Assembly: GCF_002368415.1 (NCBI RefSeq)
Contig: NZ_AP018290.1
Coordinates: forward strand, 7,431,717-7,495,716
DNA length: 64,000 nt
Reading direction: 5' to 3'
Source of the DNA: Calothrix sp. NIES-4105
GTDB lineage: Bacteria > Cyanobacteriota > Cyanobacteriia > Cyanobacteriales > Nostocaceae
Made by a program: the position numbers and the translations under genes. Of the stretch, positions 7,795-12,501 are shown one piece after another. The notes below the pieces were generated by a model. That model made no database searches and had not been told where the DNA came from. It was given only the letters and a program-made list of their open reading frames with translations. How positions within the stretch are numbered: position 1 is the first letter of the stretch; each line of letters begins with the position of its first letter.

Positions 7795-8063
7795 CGCTGT
7801 GTAAAATTGTGCTGACCACTCAGCCAGGTGGGAAATCTCATGGCTTTATGGCGCCATTAACCAGAAACCTGGATTTTATCGAACTTTGTAGTTTGAGCGC
7901 GTGAACTTTAAGAAGTTAATCTTTAAGCATTGAGGTTTAAGCTATAAGCGTTAACCGTTAAGCTTTAAAGTTACATTCATGTACGGCTTATCAGTCCGTG
8001 ACAGATTTACAGTCTGCAAATCCATAAATTGAGAGATTTTCGAGTGACCAGCGTTTATCCATT
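7795..8063 (-). other. spacer with decayed tRNA sequences (two-armed hairpin and a Tyr-like anticodon arm)
   Basis: 7824-7872 forms CCAGGT/ACCTGG around an ATGGC/GCCAT arm, a tRNA-like outline without D or T arms. At 8001-8017 the minus strand reads GCAGA-CTGTAAA-TCTGT, a perfect tRNA-Tyr(GTA) anticodon arm. The CGCTGGT that should be its acceptor 5' strand (8047-8053) has no partner, and no T arm is seen. I read both as remnants of lost array tRNAs. Confidence 0.45.
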
Positions 8064-8699
8064 TTAATCGGGAATTTCTATATTAGTTCTGGCATTGCTG
8101 ATGGAAAGGACTCTATCCACACTTGACTTAAAATCTTCAATAAATTCTTGTCTGCGCTCGATTTCTCTGGCTATATTAGTTGGGTCAAGCAGTTCCACAC
8201 CTTCGCGTGCCATAAAGCTATCCGTTAAAGCTTGGTATTGCTCTGAATTAACAGCTTCGTTTTTACCCAAAACTTCTAGTGCTAGCTTATCAAGTCTTTC
8301 TTTAACCTTTGCCTGCGCTTTCTCATACTGGTTACGAGTTTGGTTGTAAGCTGACTGCATAGTCGCAAGAACATTTTCATAGTAAGCAATGAAATTTTTC
8401 ATTTCTATCGCTTCTGCGACAGTCATCTCTTGTGCAGCAACAGTAACGCGCGTTGAAGCATTAGCAAGTACAATTGCTCTTTTAATCAGGCGCCTGCGTT
8501 CAATAAGTGCATTCACCCTTTGTAAAACTGCCCTTGCATTAACTTCGTATTCTTCTCTGCTTCTAAAGCCAGTTGGAATTTTACCAACCTCGACGACTGT
8601 AATTAAGGCGCCGTTTTGTAAAGCTGTAGTAGCTGAATCAATACGTTTTTGTAATAGTGTTAACTCTGCCAAAGCATCAGTCACCGTAATTACAGCCAT
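8064..8699 (-). CDS. coiled-coil hypothetical protein encoded within the tRNA array
   Basis: 211 residues from ATG 8697-8699 (MAVITVTDALAEL). The start is fixed by AAGGAGGTG, a full-length Shine-Dalgarno, 12 bases upstream; the open frame continues upstream only through tRNA genes. The protein is almost entirely helical: LLQKRIDSATTALQNG, VLQRVNALIERRRLIKRAI, a second helical stretch at 110-150 (YENVLATMQSAYNQTRNQYEK) and FIEDFKSSVDRVLSISNA near the end. General layout resembles DIP1984-type helical proteins, but I do not recognise the family. There is no catalytic motif and no membrane segment. Its position between tRNA-Thr and the PARG-like gene suggests a part in the array's function. Confidence 0.8.
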   Translation of the reverse strand: MAVITVTDALAELTLLQKRIDSATTALQNGALITVVEVGKIPTGFRSREEYEVNARAVLQRVNALIERRRLIKRAIVLANASTRVTVAAQEMTVAEAIEMKNFIAYYENVLATMQSAYNQTRNQYEKAQAKVKERLDKLALEVLGKNEAVNSEQYQALTDSFMAREGVELLDPTNIAREIERRQEFIEDFKSSVDRVLSISNARTNIEIPD

Positions 8700-8706
8700 T
8701 GATTTT

Positions 8707-8716
8707 AAACACCTCC
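8707..8716 (-). promoter_or_regulatory. near-perfect Shine-Dalgarno (AAGGAGGTG)
   Basis: The minus strand reads AAGGAGGTG ahead of the coiled-coil gene. Such long anti-SD complementarity is uncommon in cyanobacteria and resembles phage-type ribosome sites. Confidence 0.75.
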
Positions 8717-8773
8717 TTGATATTGCCTTTATAATTGTGGCGCAATAATTTTTAGAATGACGAAACTTTAATG

Positions 8774-8846
8774 AGCTGGAGAGGGAAGTTGAATCCCTAA
8801 CCTTCCGATTACAAGTCGGATGCTCTGCCGATTGAGCTACACCAGC
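8774..8846 (-). tRNA. trnT-UGU: tRNA-Thr(UGU)
   Basis: Acceptor GCTGGTG/CTCCAGC with one T-T mismatch, anticodon arm TCCGA-CTTGTAA-TCGGA with TGT, and T loop TTCAACT. Confidence 0.9.
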
Positions 8847-8857
8847 ATATATTTTGG

Positions 8858-8931
8858 TCACGGGGGCAAGAATTGCGCTTGCTGATTTCCAGGGTATGAA
8901 CCTGGCGAGCCACTGTTGCTCCATCCCCGCA
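8858..8931 (-). tRNA. tRNA with CAU anticodon (Met, or Ile after lysidine modification), CCA encoded
   Basis: Anticodon arm CCAGG-TTCATAC-CCTGG with CAT. The body partly resembles initiator tRNA (GCGGGG start, GGAGCA D arm), but the three G-C pairs of initiators are not all present. The T loop is CGCAATT, which is atypical. The 3' end GTG-A is followed by CCA at 8855-8857, so CCA appears to be encoded. The choice between fMet, elongator Met and Ile2 is open. Confidence 0.75.
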
Positions 8932-8941
8932 TATCACCAAA

Positions 8942-9016
8942 TACCCCTGGTTGAATTTGAATCAACATCCTCCTCGTTTTAAGCGAAGCGCCTCTTACCA
9001 ATTGGGCTACAGGGGC
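8942..9016 (-). tRNA. class I tRNA with Leu anticodon UAA (copy A)
   Basis: 75 bases. Acceptor GCCCCTG/CAGGGGT, anticodon arm CTTCG-CTTAAAA-CGAGG with TAA, T arm GTTGA-TTCAAAT-TCAAC, discriminator A. The variable region is only 5 bases (AGGAT), whereas bacterial leucine tRNAs are class II with a long variable arm. It forms a tandem family with the next three. Confidence 0.85.
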
Positions 9017-9080
9017 AAAAAGTTTATAAACAATAAATCAATTCGGACAATAACCTCCTTTGTATCTATCTGTTTTTAAA

Positions 9081-9155
9081 TACCCCTGGTTGAATTTGAA
9101 TCAACATCCTCTTCGGTCTAAGCGAAGCGCCTCTTTCCAGTTGGGCTACAGGGGC
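9081..9155 (-). tRNA. class I tRNA with Leu anticodon UAG
   Basis: Nearly identical body to 8942-9016. Anticodon arm CTTCG-CTTAGAC-CGAAG gives TAG, with a short AGGAT variable loop. The flanking spacer is also duplicated, so it arose by tandem duplication of about 140 bp. Confidence 0.85.
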
Positions 9156-9221
9156 AAAAACTTTATAAAAAACAATTTGATTTAGACAATAATCTCCTTT
9201 ATATTTCTATGTATTTTCAAA

Positions 9222-9296
9222 TACCCCTGGTTGAACTTGAATCAACATCCTCCTATTTTTGAGATAGGCACCTCTTACCAATTGGGCTACAGGGGC
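9222..9296 (-). tRNA. class I tRNA with Leu anticodon CAA
   Basis: Same family. Anticodon arm CCTAT-CTCAAAA-ATAGG gives CAA, T loop TTCAAGT, variable loop AGGAT. The anticodon stem has been rewritten relative to its sisters while the rest is conserved. Confidence 0.85.
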
Positions 9297-9300
9297 AAAG

Positions 9301-9373
9301 TCGGGATGACAGGGATCGAACCTATGACATCTTGCTCCCAAACCAAGCGCGCTACCAACTGCGCTACACCCCG
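9301..9373 (-). tRNA. trnP-UGG: tRNA-Pro(UGG)
   Basis: Acceptor CGGGGTG/CATCCCG, starting with the C1-G72 pair typical of proline tRNAs. Anticodon loop TTTGGGA (TGG) on CTTGG/GCAAG, and T loop TTCGATC. Confidence 0.92.
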
Positions 9374-9428
9374 TTTGTACTTTTTTTGGTTACAGTGGAG
9401 AGCCGAATTACACCAGCCTTCTCACTAA

Positions 9429-9502
9429 TGCCCCTGACAGAACTCGAATCTGTATCCTCTTCATTTAAGTGAAGCGCCTCTTAGCAATTGGGCTACAGGG
9501 GC
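9429..9502 (-). tRNA. class I tRNA with Leu anticodon UAA (copy B, 6-nt anticodon loop)
   Basis: Same body as the other three, with a perfect acceptor GCCCCTG/CAGGGGC. The anticodon arm is CTTCA-CTTAAA-TGAAG, so the loop has six bases if all five pairs form. T arm ACAGA-TTCGAGT-TCTGT. One base shorter than its sisters (74). Confidence 0.75.
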
Positions 9503-9533
9503 TAGATTGTAAAATTTTTAGTATCTAAAAAAT

Positions 9534-10382
9534 CTAAAGTTTGGAATATTGTTTCTTTGCCCAATAACCTCTTGGGGGTTTCTCTATTCCGTAAGATTTA
9601 CACCATTTCTCTATTGCTTTATCGCTCACGCCTAATTCCTTACTTAATTCTCTGGTTGATTTTTCCCAAATTAATTTTTCTAATTCTTCTTTTGACGGTC
9701 TTATTACTTTTCTAGATGCTAGCTGAGAGCATTTTTGAGAACAATAAGTATCTTGACACTTAGTAAGTAATATTTTTTTACATTGTAAACATTTACTGTG
9801 TTCTTTAGAACTAATAAAAACCTTTCTCTCATTTTGTAAGCTGATTTTTTTTATTTTGATGATTCTATTTTTGCTAGATACTCCTAGCATTCTGGTTCTA
9901 CCAGTATGACCTTTTGAACCACAATAGTTTTGAGTTTGACTATGACAATTTGGACAAAGAAATCTTAAATTGTGATGTCTATTGTCTTTCCAATTACCAT
10001 TAATGTGGTCAACATGTAATGTAATGTTATTACCTAACCAAGTATCTTGGATAGAACAAATAGGATTTTCACACTTATATTCTCGCCCGAATTCAATAAG
10101 TGCCCTTCTTAATTTGTAAGGTGTCTCTCTATGAGTTTTATCCTTATGTAAAATCAAAATTTCTTCCCAACTTCTTTTAGGCGTTCCTCCTTTGTGATTT
10201 TCACCTTGATTTGCGGCTTTACCTAGAAAATGCGATGTATCTATACCATATTCTTTAATTTTTTTAGATACATATACATGTAGATTTCCTGATTGAGGTT
10301 TCCCAAGCTTTCTTAAAACTTCTGCAACGGACACAGATTCTTTTACTAAAGCTTCTAATAGCTCTTTGGTATATTTCATCAT
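9534..10382 (-). CDS. HNH homing-type endonuclease within the tRNA array
   Basis: 282 residues from the ATG pair at 10377-10382 (MMKYTKELLEAL); an upstream in-frame GTG at 10395 is less likely because related proteins begin MKYTKELLE. It has an N-terminal helix-turn-helix-like part (SVSVAEVLRKLGKPQSGNL), then an HNH core with zinc-binding cysteines (CENPIC, LHVDHINGNWKDNRHHNLRF, CPNCH). A second Cys cluster (CLQCKK, CSQKCSQ) and a C-terminal HTH (STRELSKELGVSDKAIEKW) follow. Such proteins nick or cut DNA and often home into new sites. It is more AT-rich than neighbouring genes, separates tRNA-Gln from the Leu group, and is probably a late insertion. Confidence 0.85.
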   Translation of the reverse strand: MMKYTKELLEALVKESVSVAEVLRKLGKPQSGNLHVYVSKKIKEYGIDTSHFLGKAANQGENHKGGTPKRSWEEILILHKDKTHRETPYKLRRALIEFGREYKCENPICSIQDTWLGNNITLHVDHINGNWKDNRHHNLRFLCPNCHSQTQNYCGSKGHTGRTRMLGVSSKNRIIKIKKISLQNERKVFISSKEHSKCLQCKKILLTKCQDTYCSQKCSQLASRKVIRPSKEELEKLIWEKSTRELSKELGVSDKAIEKWCKSYGIEKPPRGYWAKKQYSKL

Positions 10383-10441
10383 ATAATGTGAATACACAGT
10401 TTAAGCATAATAGCTGAGTATTCACATAAAAATCAAGCATA

Positions 10442-10530
10442 TTAGGTTATGAAACCGCTTGGAGAAGATTTAAATAGTACATATGCTTACCAAAACATTG
10501 CATGGTAAGTCTGCAACTGTTAAAACCTAA
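10442..10530 (-). other. class II-sized tRNA-like element
   Basis: 89 bases enclosed by a perfect 7-bp acceptor-like stem TTAGGTT/AACCTAA, with an internal CTTACCA/TGGTAAG arm carrying a 10-base loop. No TTCxAxT loop or readable anticodon is seen. It lies 2 bases from tRNA-Gln(UUG), so it is most likely a decayed class II tRNA. Confidence 0.4.
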
Positions 10531-10532
10531 TC

Positions 10533-10602
10533 TGCCCCGCTAGGCCTTGAACCCAGAACGCCTCTGTCAAAAAGAGGTGTGTTGCCAATTACACCACAGG
10601 GC
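10533..10602 (-). tRNA. trnQ-UUG: tRNA-Gln(UUG)
   Basis: Acceptor GCCCTGT/GCGGGGC with two T-G/G-T pairs, anticodon arm CCTCT-TTTTGAC-AGAGG with TTG, and T loop TTCAAGG. Confidence 0.88.
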
Positions 10603-10611
10603 AATAGATCG

Positions 10612-10685
10612 ATGCCGAAATTAGGTTTGAACTAACCTCTCCATGATTCAGAGTCATGGCGACTTACCTAATCGTCCATCCGGCA
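10612..10685 (-). tRNA. trnQ-CUG: tRNA-Gln(CUG)
   Basis: Acceptor TGCCGGA/TTCGGCA, anticodon arm CATGA-CTCTGAA-TCATG with CTG, and T loop TTCAAAC. It abuts tRNA-Ile with no spacer. Confidence 0.88.
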
Positions 10686-10761
10686 GTCCCCAAGTTGGTC
10701 TTGAACCAACGACCTCTCGCTTTATAACGCGAGCGCTCTAACCTATCTGAGCTACTGGAGA
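10686..10761 (-). tRNA. trnI-UAU: tRNA-Ile(UAU) with 8-nt anticodon loop
   Basis: Acceptor TCTCCAG/TTGGGGA, D arm GCTC/GAGC, T arm GTTGG-TTCAAGA-CCAAC. The anticodon arm is CTCGC-GTTATAAA-GCGAG: a perfect 5-bp stem with an 8-base loop, TAT being the natural anticodon. Most bacteria read AUA with a lysidine-modified CAU tRNA instead. Confidence 0.8.
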
Positions 10762-10772
10762 ATAATAAATAG

Positions 10773-10844
10773 CTGCCTCGACAGGTATCGAACCTGCAAC
10801 CCTCGCGTTAACAGCGCGCCGCTCTGCCATTGAGCTACGAGGCA
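10773..10844 (-). tRNA. trnN-GUU: tRNA-Asn(GUU)
   Basis: Perfect acceptor TGCCTCG/CGAGGCA, anticodon loop CTGTTAA (GTT), T loop TTCGATA, discriminator G. Confidence 0.92.
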
Positions 10845-10850
10845 ACAAAG

Positions 10851-10924
10851 CCCCCCAAATCGGGATCGAACCGATGACCTTCTGTGCTTCAAACAGACGC
10901 TACTACCATCTGAGCTATCGGGGG
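10851..10924 (-). tRNA. trnF-GAA: tRNA-Phe(GAA)
   Basis: Acceptor CCCCCGA/TTGGGGG, anticodon arm TCTGT-TTGAAGC-ACAGA with GAA, and T arm ATCGG-TTCGATC-CCGAT. Confidence 0.9.
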
Positions 10925-10931
10925 AATTTAG

Positions 10932-11005
10932 GAGGAGAGATGGGAATTACCGCCGTGGACTGGTTTTATTTAACTCGTCGAATCAGCCACTCTACCATCC
11001 CTCCT
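10932..11005 (-). other. tRNA-like element with unreadable anticodon
   Basis: 74 bases with a 7-bp acceptor AGGAGGG/CTCTCCT (one G-T pair) and a GAGTGGCTGA D-loop-like word. The middle is GACGAGTTAAATAAAACCAGTC, with no 5-bp/7-base anticodon arm, and the T arm is GGTAATTCC. It lies 7 bases from tRNA-Phe and 6 from tRNA-Arg, so it is most likely a degenerate tRNA. Confidence 0.4.
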
Positions 11006-11011
11006 ATGTAA

Positions 11012-11085
11012 TGAGCGCGCAAGGGTTTGAACCTTGACTCTTCAGTTTCGTAGACTGATGTGTTATCCAGTTACACTACGCGCTC
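11012..11085 (-). tRNA. trnR-ACG: tRNA-Arg(ACG)
   Basis: Perfect acceptor GAGCGCG/CGCGCTC, anticodon arm TCAGT-CTACGAA-ACTGA with ACG (A34 presumably converted to inosine), T loop TTCAAAC, discriminator A. Confidence 0.92.
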
Positions 11086-11094
11086 ATATTGTAT

Positions 11095-11148
11095 GGGCGG
11101 GTTTACAGATATCTTGAAAATGAATTGGAAATCTTGGTTAACCCGCCC
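11095..11148. repeat. GGGCGGGTTT...TTAACCCGCCC hairpin repeat, copy 2
   Basis: Same ends as the copy at 5970-6023 with an AT-rich centre (GATATCTTGAAAATGAATTGG). It lies between tRNA-Arg(ACG) and tRNA-Ser(GCU). Confidence 0.8.
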
Positions 11149-11167
11149 TTACATATGGGCATTGATT

Positions 11168-11257
11168 AGGAGAGAGAGGGATTTGAACCCTCGGTAGATA
11201 TTACTACCTACTTCCCCTTAGCAAGAGGACGCTTTTTAACCACTCAGCCACCTCTCC
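11168..11257 (-). tRNA. trnS-GCU: tRNA-Ser(GCU)
   Basis: Acceptor GGAGAGG/TCTCTCC, anticodon arm TCCTC-TTGCTAA-GGGGA with GCT, long variable arm (GTAGGTAGTAATATCTAC), and T arm GAGGG-TTCAAAT-CCCTC. Confidence 0.93.
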
Positions 11258-11261
11258 AGAG

Positions 11262-11342
11262 TGGGTCGGGAAAGAATTGAACTTTCAACGCAAACGCGAC
11301 TGTTTTACAGACAGCTGCCCACACCAATAGGCGAGCCGACCC
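11262..11342 (-). tRNA. trnY-GUA: tRNA-Tyr(GUA)
   Basis: Perfect acceptor GGGTCGG/CCGACCC, anticodon arm GCTGT-CTGTAAA-ACAGT with GTA, class II variable arm, discriminator A. Confidence 0.9.
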
Positions 11343-11355
11343 ATGATAGACATGA

Positions 11356-11428
11356 AGTGTAGATGAGGCTTGAACTCACTAATCACATGCTTGAAAGGCA
11401 TGTCGCTCGACCACTTCGCGTTCTACAC
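11356..11428 (-). tRNA. trnE-UUC: tRNA-Glu(UUC), array type
   Basis: Acceptor GTGTAGA/TCTACAC, anticodon arm CATGC-CTTTCAA-GCATG with TTC, T loop TTCAAGC. The acceptor and D arm differ from the ordinary tRNA-Glu at 18755-18827, so it may not serve tetrapyrrole synthesis. Confidence 0.85.
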
Positions 11429-11451
11429 CAAATTCAACATGTCTACTGAAT

Positions 11452-11511
11452 TTCTACTCTGTGGTTCTTTAAGAAGTTGTTTTATCTTCTTTTAAAAGGC
11501 GCCCTGAGTAG
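11452..11511 (-). other. 60-base two-armed tRNA-like hairpin in the array
   Basis: TCTACTC/GAGTAGA forms a perfect 7-bp outer stem of acceptor size, and AAGAAG/CTTCTT an inner arm with a 9-base loop. D and T arms are absent. It may be a decayed tRNA or a processing structure between tRNA-Trp and tRNA-Glu. Confidence 0.35.
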
Positions 11512-11513
11512 AA

Positions 11514-11587
11514 CGCAGCGACTAAGGTTTGAACTTAGATTCTTCGGTTTTGGAGACCGACGTGTTCGCCAATTACACCATCGCTGC
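11514..11587 (-). tRNA. trnW-CCA: tRNA-Trp(CCA)
   Basis: Perfect acceptor GCAGCGA/TCGCTGC, discriminator G, anticodon arm TCGGT-CTCCAAA-ACCGA with CCA, and T loop TTCAAAC. Confidence 0.93.
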
Positions 11588-11592
11588 ATATT

Positions 11593-11665
11593 TAGCAGTG
11601 GCAGGATTTAAACCTGCATACTTCCACTTATGAGATGGGTACCTTATCGATTAGGTTACACTGCC
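11593..11665 (-). tRNA. tRNA with CAU anticodon (Met or Ile2)
   Basis: Acceptor GGCAGTG/CACTGCT, anticodon arm CCCAT-CTCATAA-GTGGA with CAT, T arm GCAGG-TTTAAAT-CCTGC. It is clearly different from the CAU tRNA at 8858-8931, so one of the two may be the AUA reader. Confidence 0.82.
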
Positions 11666-11676
11666 ATAATTCACTA

Positions 11677-11750
11677 AGGCTGAGGTGAGGTTTGAACTCA
11701 CGATTTCCGGTTTTGCAGACCGGCGCCTTAATCCACTTGGCTACTCAGCC
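11677..11750 (-). tRNA. trnC-GCA: tRNA-Cys(GCA)
   Basis: Perfect acceptor GGCTGAG/CTCAGCC, anticodon arm CCGGT-CTGCAAA-ACCGG with GCA, and T loop TTCAAAC. The discriminator reads T where U73 is the cysteine identity base. Confidence 0.93.
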
Positions 11751-11756
11751 ATAAAT

Positions 11757-11827
11757 AAGCGCTAATAGGAATTGAAACCCGCATATAAAGGCTTGAAAGA
11801 CCGACTTAGCAATTAGTCGATAGCGCT
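11757..11827 (-). tRNA. degenerate tRNA-Glu-like (UUC)
   Basis: Acceptor AGCGCTA/TAGCGCT, T arm GCGGG-TTTCAAT-TCCTA, anticodon loop CTTTCAA (TTC) with a stem of only three to four pairs. It may be a decaying second glutamate tRNA. Confidence 0.55.
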
Positions 11828-11844
11828 ACATTTATTGAATGGAG

Positions 11845-11918
11845 CCAGGATGAGGGGACTTGAACCCCTAACATTTCCGCAGACAACGGAACGCTCTAGC
11901 CAATTGAGCTACATCCCG
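11845..11918 (-). tRNA. trnD-GUC: tRNA-Asp(GUC), first tRNA of the array
   Basis: Acceptor CGGGATG/CATCCTG, discriminator G, anticodon arm TTCCG-TTGTCTG-CGGAA with GTC, and T arm AGGGG-TTCAAGT-CCCCT. Confidence 0.93.
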
Positions 11919-11934
11919 AAAATTTTGAGAAAAC

Positions 11935-12022
11935 TGTGCCTAATTTGTTTGATTTTGAGATATTTAGATTTAGGTTTTTACAACATCTAAAATCTAAAAT
12001 CTAATATCAAATCAGGCACAAT
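11935..12022 (-). promoter_or_regulatory. long imperfect hairpin in the array leader
   Basis: On the minus strand TGTGCCTGATTTGA and TTAGATTTTAGATTTTAGAT pair with TAAATCTAAATATC and AAACAAATTAGGCACA around a short loop. It lies between the small basic ORF and tRNA-Asp. It could be a processing site or an attenuator; no T-run follows, so it is not a simple terminator. Confidence 0.5.
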
Positions 12023-12111
12023 TGTTTTTGGTGTCGCCCATTTAATATTCGTCTTATTCAGTTTTCAAGGTTCAGTAAAATTACTTTTAACGAATTGAAA
12101 TCTTTAAACTT

Positions 12112-12306
12112 TTAAGAAAACATCCGACGCTCGTAGTAGTAAGCCCGTTGCGCGTTGCGAATATATTCTTTTGTTTGGTTTTGTGCAAACTTTGAACTTC
12201 TATCAGTTCTTGCCTCGGTTTCAGATGATTTGGAATTACGAGGCTTTCGTTTGTCTGGGGATACTGGTTTTGACCAGCGCGCGTGTGCTACTTGTATGTA
12301 GAACAT
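12112..12306 (-). CDS. small basic hypothetical protein heading the tRNA array
   Basis: 64 residues from ATG 12304-12306, with GGAGG 8 bases upstream, which supports real translation. The protein is strongly basic and hydrophilic (SPDKRKPRNSKSS, YIRNAQRAYYYERRMFS), with no membrane or catalytic motif, and could bind nucleic acid. I do not recognise it. It is the first gene after the predicted promoter and shares strand and direction with the tRNAs, so it may act in leader control. Confidence 0.55.
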   Translation of the reverse strand: MFYIQVAHARWSKPVSPDKRKPRNSKSSETEARTDRSSKFAQNQTKEYIRNAQRAYYYERRMFS

Positions 12307-12341
12307 TTGCTTTTCCTCCTTTGAGGCGTTGTCCTTTACCT

Positions 12342-12381
12342 CACTACATAAATGCTACATTAATGCTACAAAAGGTGTCAA
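12342..12381 (-). promoter_or_regulatory. predicted array promoter with AATGCTACA direct repeats
   Basis: The minus strand has TTGACA (12376-12381) and TAGCAT (12352-12357) separated by 18 bases, an acceptable sigma-70 arrangement. AATGCTACA occurs twice (plus strand 12351-12359 and 12362-12370), 11 bases apart, with a partial third word CACTACAT at 12342. One helical turn spacing within the core promoter suggests an operator. Confidence 0.55.
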
Positions 12382-12501
12382 GGGGTTTTGGAAAATTTTT
12401 TTGTTCTGCTTGAAAACAAAGCGGGAACTGGATTTTGGTCATGTATTATGCTTGTAGCTAAAAAAATTCGTTTATGATTAGCTTGAATTTGGGGAAGTAG
12501 T

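Larger units (their letters stand above)
3805..12381 (-). other. tRNA array operon with EF-Tu, RNA ligase, PARG-like and HNH genes
   Basis: All genes and tRNAs from the promoter at about 12.38 kb to the terminator at 3.8 kb run on the minus strand. Many tRNAs are separated by 0-20 bases and none has its own obvious terminator. Order: small ORF, Asp, Glu-like, Cys, Met/Ile, Trp, Glu, Tyr, Ser, Arg, tRNA-like, Phe, Asn, Ile, Gln, Gln, tRNA-like, HNH, Leu, Pro, Leu, Leu, Leu, Met, Thr, coiled-coil protein, decayed tRNAs, PARG-like, Gly, Arg, RNA ligase, Ala, His, Ser, tRNA-like, Ser, Arg, Ser, Lys, EF-Tu. That this is one transcript is inferred from strand, spacing and the single good terminator. 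Long tRNA arrays are known from some heterocystous cyanobacteria, often on plasmids. Confidence 0.75.

Noticed and set aside
8700-8924. Longer N-terminus of the coiled-coil protein
   Set aside because: It would be translated from the Thr and CAU tRNA genes; the strong Shine-Dalgarno supports ATG 8697-8699.
9380-9425. Another tRNA between Pro and the last Leu
   Set aside because: A fragment looking like a T arm (TTCGGCTCTCC) is visible, but acceptor and anticodon arms are missing.
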